Shown here in pieces: positions 48,338 through 60,390 of a stretch of DNA of 64,000 bases. Position 1 is the stretch's first letter, and each line of letters opens with the position of its first letter. The translations under genes and the position numbers were made by a program. Location: the NCBI GenBank assembly GCA_028583685.1, contig JAMXIF010000043.1, forward strand, positions 5,061,146 through 5,125,145, in the 5' to 3' direction. The notes below the pieces were generated by a model, which saw only the letters and a program-made list of their open reading frames with translations, searched no databases and was not told the DNA's origin. Source of the DNA: Petaurus breviceps papuanus. Its lineage: Eukaryota > Chordata > Mammalia > Diprotodontia > Petauridae.

Positions 48338-49799
48338 TATTATTCTTGTGAAAAGTTGCTGTAGCTTTTTAGCTAATATTTTATTTAATTTTTTGCATCT
48401 ATATTCATTAGAGAAATGGGTCTATAATTTTCTTTCTCTGTTTTATCTCTTCCTGATTTAGGTGTCAGTACCATATTTGTGTAATAAAAATAATTTGGTA
48501 GAATTCCTTCTTCATTAATTTTCCCGAATAGTATGCATAGTATTGGAATCAATTATCCTTTAAATGTTTGATAGAATTCACTAGTAAGTCCATCTGGCCC
48601 TGGAGATTTTTTCCAGTGAGTTCAGTGATGGTTTTTTTTTTACTTCTTTTTCTGCGATGGGGTTACTTAAGTAATTTACTTCCTCTTCAGTTAATCTGTG
48701 CAACTTATATTTTTTTCTAAATATTCATCCATTTCACTAAGATTGTCGAATTTATATGCATATAATTTGTCAAAATAGTTTCCTAGTTATTGTTTTAATT
48801 TCTTCTTCATTAGAGGTAGATTCAGTGTTTCCATTTTTGATACTCATGATTTGGTTTTCTTTTTTCTTTTTTAACATATTGACTGTGTCTAACAATTTTT
48901 TTTCATAAAACCAGCTATGTTTTATTTATTAATTCAACAATTTTCTTAATTACAATTTTATTAATCTCTCCTTTATTTTTCATTATTTTTCATTTAGTAT
49001 TTAATTGGCGATTTTAAATTTGTTCTTTTTCTAGCTTTTTCAATTACATGCCCAATTCATTGACCTCCATTTTCTCTAATTTATTCATGTATGCACTCAG
49101 GGATATAAAACCTAATAACTGCCTTTGCTGCATCCCACAAGTTTTGGTATATTGTCTCATTATTGTCTTTCTCTTGAATTGTTACTGGTTGTTTCTATAA
49201 TTTTTTGTTTTACCCACTCATTATTTAGAATTCAGTAATTTAGTTTCCAATTAGTTTTCAGTCTTTTTCAGATCCTTTATTGCATATGATTTTTATTACA
49301 TCATGATGTGAGAATGATGCATTTAATATTTCTGCCTTTCTACACTGTATTGTGAGGTTTTTATGACATAGTACAGGGTTGATTTTTGTGTATGTGCCAT
49401 ATAGCGCTGAGAATGTATATTCCTTTTTATCCCCATTCAGTTTTGTCCAGAGATCTATCATATGTAGCCTCTCTAAAATTCTATTCACTTCCTTAACTTC
49501 TTTCTTGTTTATTTTGAGGTTAGATTAACATTATAATCACTTTGAACCCCTTAATAAGCCTTTTTTTCTTTTATGAGCAGATTAGTTCATTTATTCCCAT
49601 GCCCTCTATCTATGTATATCATTTTTAAAGTTCGCAATAATCATATAAATTTCAATATTGATAGGTATCAGCCTCTCATAAAGGGATATAAACAGTTTGC
49701 TCTATTGAATCTCAAGTTATATGCATGTGTGTATGTGTGTTTTTACTTTTTGTAAATTTACTTTTGTTTACCTTTTTATGTCTTTCTTGAGTCTTGTAA

Positions 49800-50650
49800 T
49801 TGGAGATCATATTTTCCACTGAGCTCTGGCTTTTTCATCAGAAAAGTCCAGAAGTCCCTTATTTCATTAAATGAATTGCCTAAAAGATTATGCTCAGTTT
49901 TGCCAGGTAGTTGATCTTTGGTTTCAGTTCTAGTGCTTTTGTCTTATGAAATATCAAATTCCAATCCCTCTGATCTTTTAATGTAAAAGTTGCTAGATCC
50001 TGTGTAATCCTGATTGTAGTTCCATGATATTTGAATTGTTTCTTTTTGGATGCTTGCAGCATTTACTCCTTTACTTGGTAATTCTGGAATTTGGCTTCTA
50101 TATTTCTTGGAGTTTTCAATTTGGGATCTCTTCCAGGAGTCTCGTGAATTCTTTGGATAACTATTTTACCTTGTGATTCTATGACTTTGGGACAGTTTTC
50201 TTTGTCAATCTCTTAGAGGATGTTGTCCAGGCTACTTTATATTCTCCTGGTCACTGGTTTTTCCAGAGAGATATTTTACACTTCTAATTTTTCAATCTTC
50301 ATGTTTTGTTTGACTGACTCTTCATAAATCATAGAGTTATAAGCTTTGATTTGACCAATTCTAATTTTTAGTGAACTATTTTCCTCAGTTAGTTTTTGAA
50401 GCTCCTTTTTTAGGGAGGTGTTTTATCCAGTTAGATTTTGAGCATACTGTCCCAGTTCACAAATTTTACTTTTTAGGAATTTGTTTCCTTCAATGAGATT
50501 TTTATCCAATTTGGTCATTGTAGATTTAAATTTATCTTCTACCTCTCTAATTTGGCTTTTAAAATCTTTCTTGAGCTCCTCCAACAATGCTTTTGGGATG
50601 GAGACCAGTTCATATTTCCTTCTGTGGTCTCACATATGGATACAGAGTCC
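49800..50650 (-). pseudogene. L1 copy 1 ORF1 remnant
   Basis: ORF1p is the RNA-binding chaperone of the L1 particle. The C-terminal domain is readable at 50,062-49,880 (MLQASKKKQFKYHGTTIRIT; LKDQRDWNLIF; YLAKLSIIF). The upstream part includes a stretch like LQKLTEENSSLKIRIG near 50,400, part of the coiled coil. The start Met cannot be fixed. Several stops break it. Confidence 0.75.
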
Positions 50651-51778
50651 ATGGTGTCTGCTGAAAGTGATTCTTCTTGTTCACAAAATTAGGATTCAAT
50701 TGTCTTTGGTCTGCACTTTGCAAGTTGCTTCCAGCCCATTGTGATTGCCTATTTCCTGACCTTTAAAGTGTATTTCGGCTTCTGGGGTGCAGAGGTCACT
50801 GACCCATGCTTCTCAAGCTAGGAGCTAGGTGCATGTTTGCTGATTTTGTGTGCTGTAGCCTCTGCATGTCTAGCCTTAAGCCAAGGCCAGCATTCTCAGT
50901 GTTTCCCCTGAGTTATCCTGAGATTCACAGAGCAATCTGTGGTGAAGGGGTGGTCTGGCCACTTCAGATTTCTGCCTCTCTGCTCCTGGGCTCTAGTTCA
51001 GACAGGATCAGCAGCTGGCTGCCAGCAGTGCTGGTTTGTGCCGATTCCCCTGGTGATGCTATGGTCCACCTGGGATTGTGTTGTTAGTGTTTACTGGCTC
51101 TACCACCCTAGCCTTTGGGAGCTCCTGCTGGTCAGCTGAGATGGGGCTTGTTGGGACTCTTCCTGCCCTTTACTTCAGACTCCTTACAGCCTCAGTTACA
51201 CCCTTTCTCCGTGACTCCTAAGCCTGAAGATATTTCTACTATTTCAGGATTTTACTCTGGGTGGGACATTTATCTCTGGGTTTTCTGGGTCGGAGGTGGG
51301 GGGGATTGGAGAAGCTAGGGTTTACTTTGCCATCTTGGCTTCTGGAAATTCAGGTAGTTGATTTTTAAACTTCCAAGCTGTTGGCTGATAGACCCAGGAG
51401 AAGATGCTGTCTCTGCTGTGGGCCCTGTGCTTTCTCTTACCCATCTCCGACTGATCCTCTGTCCTGTGGTGAGAAGGCTGCAAATCACCCTTGGGGTGGT
51501 AGAGTCTGCTGGCTGGGTCTCCTTCTCACTCCACTGAAGTCTGCTCTCTGGTCTGAGCTTGGTTTAGCCCCTCCCCCCCACATGCTCTATGCTCCCCCTG
51601 CTCAGACCTACATGGGCACTTTCCTGGACTGGGAATCTGCCACACTCTTTCCCAATGGATTCTGTCACTCTCAAATCTGTTCAGATTCACTTTTTAAAGT
51701 TTAGTGATGGGATTCATAGAGGAGCTTAGAAAAGTTACTGCTTCAGTTCTACCATCTTGGCTCTATATCTTTCATTTT

Positions 51779-52940
51779 CTTGAGGAAAAGAACAAAATCA
51801 ACTAACTCCTCTGTTATATTTCTACACTGATGTTGTGGCATCACATGAGGACATCAGGAACCCTCAGGACAGTAGATTGAGAGTTCAAAGAGGCCTTGGT
51901 AACAATTTCGAGCACTTATACAAAGCTTAAAGCTTAGAAAAAAGAAACACTTTCAAAATATTGTCTTATTTTACCCTGATAACATCTTCATGAACTAGGT
52001 ATTATTGCTACCCCATTTTACAACAAAACTGAGGGAGACAGAGGTTAAATAACATTCCCAGGATTGCACTTAGTATATGAGTTCAAATTAAAAATCAGAC
52101 TTTTCATACTCTAGTATCAGAGCTCTATCTCCTGTATAATATAATTGCCTAAGTGGTAATTTAGTTTAACCCCCACATTTTAAAAATGAAAAAAAAATCC
52201 AGATGGGTGAAGAGCTTTGCCATAGTGATACAGGTGAAAAATGGCTGAATAAAGATTTGAACCAAGATCCTCTTGACCAGTTGTCATACTCACTATCACT
52301 AGTAGTATAACAGAGTCAGTTGAACTTTCTCTGTTTTATGACATAGAAATGAAGAAAGTTGTGGAGGGAATTTAAGACATCATTTATATTTTTTTCCATT
52401 AGTCATAAATCTAGGCACAACTGCCAAAAGATGATATTTCTCTTTAAATATGCATCTCTAATTCTAAATAAATGGCAAAAAAAGTTGAAACCAGAAAATT
52501 AAATTTCCCATCATTTACTTTTTCAAGGCTTGGTTATAATTTTGAACTAGATCAGTGGCAGTATATCTTTGATCATAAAGAAACTGCTATTCTTGATGAA
52601 TGGTAGCTATTAAATCAAATTGAATCTCCACCTGTTTCTCTTCCCCCAAACCTCAATCTGAATTTTATGTGGAAGAAAGAACACAGGACTAGTCAGGAGA
52701 AATGTGTTCTCCCATGGGCTCAATAACATTGTAACTGTATCACTGGGTAGGTCATTTCTGTACACTGACTCTCATTGTGCTCATCTGTGACATGGTGATT
52801 ATGTGTATCACCAGTCAAAGGATTGTGATGAATTAAATGGTACAAGTTATGTAGAGAATAGGAAGCTACTGGTTGTTGCAATAGCCATAATAGTTAAGTA
52901 TAAGATGCTACACAACTGTAGGGTATCACCCTTATTTTAT
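51779..52940. other. Intergenic with MIR remnants
   Basis: MIR-type pieces occur at about 51,900-52,150 (GAACTAGGTATTATTGCTAC, CCATTTTACAACAAAACTG), 52,140-52,310 and 52,690-52,860. No gene. Confidence 0.55.
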
Positions 52941-53064
52941 TTCCTTCCTTCCTTCCTTCCTTCCTTCCTTCCTTCCTTCCTTCCTTCCTTCCTTCCTTCC
53001 TTCCTTCNNNNNNNNNNTTCCTTCCTTCCTTCCTTCCTTCCTTCCTTCCTTCCTTCCTTCCTTC
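52941..53064. repeat. (CTTC)n array with a 10-N assembly gap
   Basis: Perfect TTCC units on both sides of ten N bases at 53,008-53,017. The gap size is probably nominal. Confidence 0.95.
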
Positions 53065-53480
53065 ATTTCCTGTAATATACAAGAACAAGTTTAATGCCTA
53101 AAAATGAAATAAATATAAAGGTATTTTCCAGATAAATTCTTCTAAAAACATTTTTAAAAAGAAATATTTTTTCAACTAATGATATTGACAGATTCTTATC
53201 AATATCAGCACTTGAGCACCTAGAAGGATTTCTTTTTTTTCCAAATGCTTTATTAACTTCTGATTTACATCATTCGTTTCCGCCAGATTTTGAATTACAA
53301 AATTTCTCCCCATTTTCCCCCTACCCACTACGCCAAAATAGCAGTCCCACAGGATATCTGCTCCTCCAATCTCCTCTCTCCCATATTTTCTCCCATACCC
53401 CTTTCGACTGTTCCAGTGGATCTCTATGCCCCAGTGCCTGTATATCTTATTTCCCGATTACATGTAAAATAGTATTAACA

Positions 53481-53541
<61 letters not shown>

Positions 53542-53687
53542 CATTCCCCCCTACTCTCCTTTAGGGTGAGATACCCTATTTAGTGATTATTTCGTTCCCT
53601 CCCAAACCAAATTCAGCCTGAATAAGGTTGACCCTTTTGCCTTCCTATTCTTCCCCTCCATTGTAACCGTTTTCCCTTGCCTCTTCT

Positions 53688-53845
53688 TTCTTTTTTTAAG
53701 CAATTGGGGTTAAGTAACTTGCTCAAGGTTACATGGACAGTTATTATTTCTGGGTGTGGTGCTGAGTATCTGAGCCTGGATTTGATCCAAGTCATCCCAA
53801 AACTGGAACCGGTGCTCTTACTCGCTGAGCCACCTGGCTGCCCCT
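53688..53845 (-). repeat. tRNA-headed SINE nested in HAL1 copy D
   Basis: Minus strand copy beginning GGGGCAGCCAGGTGGCTCAG with CGAGTAAGAGCACCGG, ending GTAACCTTGAGCAAGTTACT and TTAACCCCAATTGC. Flanks CCCTTGCCTCTTCT and CCCTTGGCTCTTCT give a 14-bp target duplication with one mismatch. It is the same variant as 33,088-33,245. Confidence 0.88.
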
Positions 53846-54077
53846 CCCTTGGCTCTTCTATATGAGATAGTTTATCCCATTCTGTCTCTCCCCATCTCCT
53901 CTCATTATATTCCTCTCTCACCTCTTAATTTCACCTTTTAAGTATCATCCCTTCCTGTTAAATTGGTCCTGTGCCCTCTATTTATATATACCTGTAAACA
54001 TATATACATGTATTCACATATGTATTCATATGCCCATATACCCTCATATATAGACACAAACACACACACACACGCAT

Positions 54078-54119
<42 letters not shown>

Positions 54120-54236
54120 TACCTTCAACTACTGAGAAAAGTTTCATAAGTTACAATTATTGGTTTTTTTCATGTAGGAATATTAATAGTTCAACTTTGA
54201 TAAATTCCTTATGATTTCTTTTCCCTGTTTAACTTC

Positions 54237-55300
54237 TCATGCTTCTCTTGCTTCTTGTATCTGAATGTCAAATTTGCTATTCGATTCTGGTTTTTTCAGC
54301 AAGAATGCTTGAAAGTCCTCTATTCCACTGAATGACCTTATTTTCCCCTGAAACATGATACTCAGTTTTGCTGGGTAGGTGATTCTTGGTTTTAATCTCA
54401 GCTCCTTGGACCTCTGGAATATCATATTCCAAGCTCTTCAATCCCTCAGTGTAGAAACTGCCAGATCCTGGGTTATCATGATTCTGTTTCTAAATTGTTG
54501 CTTCCTGGCTGATTGCAATATTCTCTCCTTAATCTGGGAATTCTGGAACCTGGCTATAATATTCCTAGGAGTTTTCTTTTTGGGATCTTTTCTCAGGAGG
54601 TGATCGGTGGATTCTTTCAACCACTATTTTGCCCTCTGGTTCTAAAACATCAGGGCAGTTTTCTTTGAGAACTTCCTGGAGGATGATTTGTAGGTTCTTA
54701 CTTTGATCATGGCTTTCAGGTAGTCAAATAATTTTTAATTATCTTTCCTGGATCTATTTTCCAGGTCAGTGGTTTTTCCCATGACATATTTCACATTGTC
54801 TTCTATTCTTTCATTTGTTTGAATCTGTTTAATAGCATCTTGATTTATCATAAAGTCATTAACTTCCATTTGCTCCAATTTAATTCAGAAGCAATGATTC
54901 TCCTCATTGAGCTTTTGAGATTCTTTTTTCCTTCTGGCAAATTTGGCTTTTTAAGGCATTCTTCCCCTCATTGCCTTTTTGAGCTGCTTTTGCCATTTAA
55001 GTTAGTCTATTTTTTAAGGTTTGATTTTCCTCAGTTGGGCTGAGGAAATTTTTCTCTCATTTTGTAATTTTCTTGCAGTGTTCTCATTTCTCTTCCTAAT
55101 TTTTCCTCCATTTCTCTTATCTGCTTCTTAAGGTCCTCTACGGCCTGTAACCAGTTCGTATTTTCCTTTAAAGCTTTTGGTGCAGGAGTTCTGACTTTAC
55201 TGTCTTCTTCCTCCTGTTCCATGCTTTGCTCCTTTTTGTCCCCAAAATAGGAGTCTAATGTTGGAATCTTCTGTCTGCTTTGTTTCCTTTGCCTGGTCAT
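54237..55300 (-). pseudogene. HAL1 copy D ORF1 (L1 ORF1p homologue), broken
   Basis: The span corresponds to about 354 codons, close to the 338 of human L1 ORF1p. The N-terminus is MTRQRKQSRQKIPTLDSYFG. A charged coiled-coil part follows (LKKQIREMEEKLGREMRTLQ). The RNA-binding part has GKTTDLENRS, and the C-terminal domain has KDPKKKTPRNIIARFQNSQI, TQDLAVSTLRD and YPAKLSIMF, ending in IQEAREA. At least three stops or frame changes interrupt it, so it no longer codes for a protein. The start was chosen because it is the Met before the conserved N-terminus seen also in copy A. Confidence 0.82.
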
Positions 55301-56027
55301 TTCGCCCCTCAGTCACTTGACCCCTGGGCTTTTTGCCACAGTAGGACTCTGCCACCAGACAGCGTAGCTTTTGTCCCAAACGCTGGGGTTTTCTCAGCTG
55401 CCAGAGGTATTAGATGGGTGCCCTCTCTGAGGTCTCCACATGCTCTGGCAAGCTGGACACACACCCCAGGACGTCCATCCTAGACTGCAATCCAGATCCA
55501 AGCAGGTTAAAGCAAGAGCGATTACCCCTCAGACTGGTGCTTGGTCTCCCTACACTCTGCAGGCCAGGAGCTGAAGCTGCTACGTGGCACTGGCTGGCTG
55601 TGCTGGCATCTTGGAAGCTTCTTGGCCCAGGGGTGAAAGCCATGCACTCCCACTTACTGGGTCCCCAAATCCAGACTGCACTGACCTCTCACTTTGTCCT
55701 TCGCATCTATGTGTTGAGAATTCTGGAAATGGCCACAGCTGTTGCCGATCTGGAGTCCCTCAGGCCAGAGCCTGCTCAGGCCCACCCTGGGTTTAAAGCC
55801 TCTGAGTGGGGCTGGTCTCAGCTCCCAGAGTGCTGTGCTGGCCAATTGCTGTGGGCCTGCTGGCTGTTCTCAGGGGGAGGTTAGCTTCGCTGTGTTATTT
55901 TGTGGGTTCTGCAGCTCCACAGTCTGTTTTGTTTTTTACATGGATTGAGCAAGGTGTAAGCTGGAGCCCAATGGAGCTCCTGCTTCTACTCTGCCATTTT
56001 GACTCCATCCCCAAGAAGACGGATTTC

Positions 56028-56514
56028 AACAGAGATACAGAAAAATGTGACAGTATTTAATTAGACATGAGTTGAGGTTTGTAAAAGTGAAATATTAATA
56101 TGATAATGGAAAATTGGGTAACAGATTGTAACCCAATATTGTCAAATTTCAGAGATGGAAGTTACCCTAGCAGTCATTTAATAAAACCTTAACCTTTAAA
56201 AAAATCCCCACCATAGCTCACCTGACATTTTGTTGTTTAGCTTTTGCTTGAGCAGGTAAAATTAGAAGAATCTGACTATCTATAGAGCCACCCTATTCCA
56301 ATTTGTAGATAAATTTAGCTGATAATTTTCTTTACATTACATATGGCACATAAATATATTCATGTGTCTTTATATGCATGTATTTATAATATACTCACCT
56401 GCATTTCTATTTCTCTATATATCAAATATGAATTGCACAGTGGGAATTAAAAAGGTGTTTTTTTAATATTAAATAAACAATTTTTTTCACATGATTTCAT
56501 CTGATGGCTAGTTT
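56028..56514. other. Intergenic, nothing recognised
   Basis: AT-rich DNA between HAL1 copy D and the 3' end of L1 copy 2. No gene. Confidence 0.45.
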
Positions 56515-59477
56515 TTCCAATGTTTATAACATTTTTATTTAAAGTATTAAGTTTTAAATTCTATCCATCGCTCTCCTCCTTCCTCCCTTGACTTGGCAAG
56601 CAATCAGATGTTATACATGTTCAGTTATGTAAAATATTTCCATATTAATCATTCAGTACAAAAATATTCAAATTTAAAAAAAAATGAGTGTGAAAAAATA
56701 GCATGCTTCATTTTGTATTCAATCAATATCAATTCTTTCTCTAGAGACAGATCCTAAGCCTCATGATCAGTCCTTTGGTATTGCCTTGGGTCATTAGATT
56801 GCTGAGAATAGCTAAATCATTCACAGTTCTTCATCGAATATTATTGTTGTTACTGTGTACAATGTTCTTCAGGTTCTATTCACTTCATGGTGCATCAGTT
56901 CTTGTTAATCTTCCCAAGATTTCTGAAATCATCCTGCTTATTATTTATTTTAAATTACAATAATATTCCATTACAATCACATACCACAGCTTGTTTAATC
57001 ATATTTCAATTCATGGGCATCCCTCTGATTTCCATTTCTTAGCCACCACAAAAAAGAGCTGGAGCTGCTATAAATATGTTTCTACAAATAGGTCCTTTTC
57101 TCTTTTTTGGATATCTTTGGGATATAGACTTAGCAGCGTTATTGTGGAATCAAAGAGTATAAACAGTTTGGTTACCCTCTGGGCATAGTTCCACATTGTT
57201 CTCCATAATGGTTGAATCAATTCACAAATCCACCAATGATGCACTAGTGTCCCAGTTTTCCCAGTCACCTTCAAGAGCCCATATTTATCTTTTTGCCATA
57301 CTAGCTACTTTGATAAGTGTGAGGTGGTACCTCAAAGATTTTTTAATTTGCATTTCTCTGATCAATAGTGATTTAGAGCATTTTTCATGTGAGTATAATT
57401 AGTTTCAATTTCTTCATCTAATAAGTGCTGGTTCATATTTTTTGACCACTTATCAACTGGGGACTGACTTGTGTTTTTATAAATTTGATGCAGTTCTCGA
57501 AAATTTGAGAAATGAGTGATTTATCAGAGATACTTGACATCCCCCCCCAGTTTTCTGTTTTCCTTATAATTTTGGTTGCATTGGCTTAGATTGTGCAAAA
57601 CCTTTTTAATTTTATATTATCAAAATTATCTATTTTATATTTTGTAATGCTCTTTAATTCTTTCTTGGTCATAAATTCTTCCCTTACCTAAAAATCTGAC
57701 AGATGAACTATTCCATGTTCTCTTAATTCATTTATGGTGTCATTCTTTTTGTGTAAATCATGCATCCATTTTGACCCTGACTCAGTATATGATATAGATG
57801 TTGGTCCACTCTATACATAATTTCTGCCATACTATTTTAATTTTTCTTCTTCAGTTTTTGTAAAATAATTAGTTTTTGTTCCAAAAGCTTGGATCTTTGT
57901 GTTTATTATATACAAGATTACTATGGTCATTTACTGTACTGTAATTTGTACTTAATATATTTTACTGATCCACTGCTTGATTTCTTATTCAGCATCATAT
58001 TGTTTTCATAATTACCACTTTATAATGTAGTATGAGATCTGGTATAGCTAGACCAACTTCTTTTGCATTTTTTTTTCGTTGATTCATTTGATGTCCCTGA
58101 GATTTTTTCTTCCATGTGAAATGTTATTATTTTTCTAGTTCTCAAAAGTAATTTGTGATGGTTTCATTAGTACAGCACTGAATAAATAGGTTAAATTTGT
58201 AGAATTATTATTTTCATTAGATTGGCTCAGCCTTCCATGAGTAATTATTATTTTTTCAATTGTTTAGATCTAACTTTATTACAATAAAAACTGTTTTATA
58301 GTTTAATTCATATAGTTTCTGGCTTTGTCTTGGCAAGTAGACTCCCAAATATTTGATATTGTATACAGTTATGTTTAATTGAATTTATCTTTCTATCTAC
58401 TCTTGCTGAGCTTTTTTGGTAACATATAGAAATACTTAGGATTTATGTCAGCTTATTTTATATCTTACAATTTTACAAAAGTTGTTAATTATATCAAGTG
58501 GTTTTTTTAGTTGATTCTCTAGGATTCTCTAAGTATACCATCAAGTCAAGTCATCTGCAAAGAGTCATAGTTTTGTTTCCTCATTGCCTAGTTTATTTCT
58601 TTAAATTTATTTATCTTCTCTTATTGCTTGAAATAACATTTCTAGTAAAATATTAAATTGTGATGATAATGGACACCCTTGCTTCACCCTAATCTTATTT
58701 GAAAAGCTTCTAGGTTATCCCCATTACAGATAATCTTTAAAGATGGTTTTAGATAAATATTACTCATTATTTTAAGACAAGCTCCATTTATTACTATGCT
58801 CTCTATAATTTTTAATAGGAATAGGCACTGTATTTTGTCAAAAGCTTTATTTCAGCATCTATTGAGATAATCACATTATTTCTGTTTGTGTTGTAGTTTT
58901 TACTGATATGGTCAATTATGCTGATAGTTTTCCTAATGTTGAACCAGTCTTACATTGCTGGTATAAATCCCACCCAATCATAGTGTATTATCCTGGTGGG
59001 AAATTGCATTAATCTCTTTGTTAATATTTTATTTAACTACCTTTTGCATCGATATTCATTAGAAAAATGTGTCTATATTTTTTTTTCTCTGCTTTGGATC
59101 TTCCTGGGTTAGGGATAAGCACTATATTTGTGTCATAAAGGATTTTGGTAGGACTCCTTCTTTTCCTATTTTTACAAATTGATTACATAGTTTTGGGATT
59201 ATGTTCCTGAAAAGTTTGGTAGAATTTGCTTGTGAATTCATCTGGTGCTGGTATTTTTTCTTATGAAGTTCATGGATGGTTTATTCAATATCTTTTCCTA
59301 AAATATGGTTAAGTATTTCATTTCTTCTTCTACTCATCTGGGTAATTTATATCTTTGTAGATATTCATCCATTTCACTTAGATTGACAAATTTCTTGGCA
59401 TTTAATTGGACAAAATATCTCCTAACAATTGTCATAATTTCCTCCTCATTGGTGAATTTACCCATTTCATTTTTTAT

Positions 59478-60331
59478 GTCCTATTATATTTTCATTTATT
59501 TAGTTAAACCATTCCCAATTACATTTAAAAATAAATTTTATGTTAATGTTTAGTTTACAACATTCATTTCCACAAGATTTTGAGTTACTAATTTTCTCTA
59601 TATCTGTCCCCTACCCGCCACACCCAAAACATCAATCCCACTTAATACCCCCTCCTCCAGCATGCTCTCTTCTATATCATCCCCCATACCCGCTCCAAGT
59701 TTCTGGTAGGGCAAGATGGATCTCTATACTCCAGTGCCTGTATATCTTATTTACCAGTTGAATGTAAAATAATAACAATAACAATATACTTTTTAAACAT
59801 TTGATTTTAAAAATCTGAATTCCAGATTCTTTCCTTTCTTCCCTTATAAACCACCCTTACTGGGGTGTAGTTATGCAAAACATTTGCATAGTGGATATAT
59901 TATGAAAGACTGACGATAATTCCCTCCATCCTATCCTGCCCCCACTTGTTCTATTCTCTATTTTGACCATGGCCCTTTTCAAAACTGTGTGCTTCTAACT
60001 TCCCTTCCCCCCATATGACTATGCTTCTTTCACCACCACCCCCCTATCCCCTTCCCCCTACTTTCCTGTAGGGTTAAGTACCCAACTTAGTGTGTATGTT
60101 ATTCCCTCCCTAAACCAAATTGAATGAGAGTAAGGTGGACCCATTCCCTTTTGCCTTCCTGTTCTTCCCCTCCATTATAACAGTTTTCCATTGAAACTTT
60201 TTTTATAATTTACCCAATTCTGTCTCTCCCCATATCCTCAGATTGTATTCCTCTCTAAACTCTAAATTTTATTTTTAAAATATCATCACTTCCTATTCAA
60301 ATGATCCTGTGCCCTCTGTGTATGTATACCT

Positions 60332-60390
<59 letters not shown>

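Larger units (their letters stand above)
43073..51763 (-). mobile_element. Full-length L1 LINE (copy 1), with two nested insertions
   Basis: The element runs 5' to 3' on the minus strand, from GAGCCAAGATGGTAGAACTG at 51,763 to an A-tail at 43,073. Flanks TATATCCTTCATTTT (43,058-43,072) and TATATCTTTCATTTT (51,764-51,778) form a 15-bp target-site duplication with one mismatch. The 5' UTR (about 50.65-51.76 kb) is relatively GC-rich. ORF1 is at about 49.8-50.65 kb, the endonuclease part of ORF2 near 49,258-49,488, and the ORF2 C-terminus near 43,757-43,990. Inserts are an LTR (44,449-44,892) and HAL1 copy C (46,070-48,337). After subtracting them and their duplications, about 5.96 kb remain, close to a normal L1. 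The endonuclease N-terminus seems partly missing. Stops are frequent, so the copy is dead. Confidence 0.9.
53233..56010 (-). mobile_element. HAL1-type element D, near complete
   Basis: This is the best reference copy. On the minus strand it starts near 56,010 with GGAGTCAAAATGGCAGAGTA. The 5' UTR reaches 55,301, and ORF1 runs 55,300-54,237. A (TA)n(TG)n block lies at 54,060-54,119. The purine-rich tail carries a nested SINE (53,688-53,845) and a (TA)n array at 53,481-53,538. The terminus is TTTTGTAATTCAAAATCTGG with an A-tail near 53,233. Flanks AGAAGGATTTC and AGAAGACGGATTTC suggest a target duplication with a small indel. There is no ORF2, and the length without the SINE is about 2.6 kb. 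Confidence 0.88.

Noticed and set aside
50806-51704. Several overlapping open frames of 60-107 codons in GC-richer DNA
   Set aside because: They are on the strand opposite to the L1 and fall in its 5' UTR. No domain, and GC-rich sequence has few stops by chance.
55410-55948. Overlapping open frames up to 156 codons on both strands
   Set aside because: They coincide with the GC-richer 5' UTR of HAL1 copy D, and related sequence in copies A, C and E does not keep the frames.
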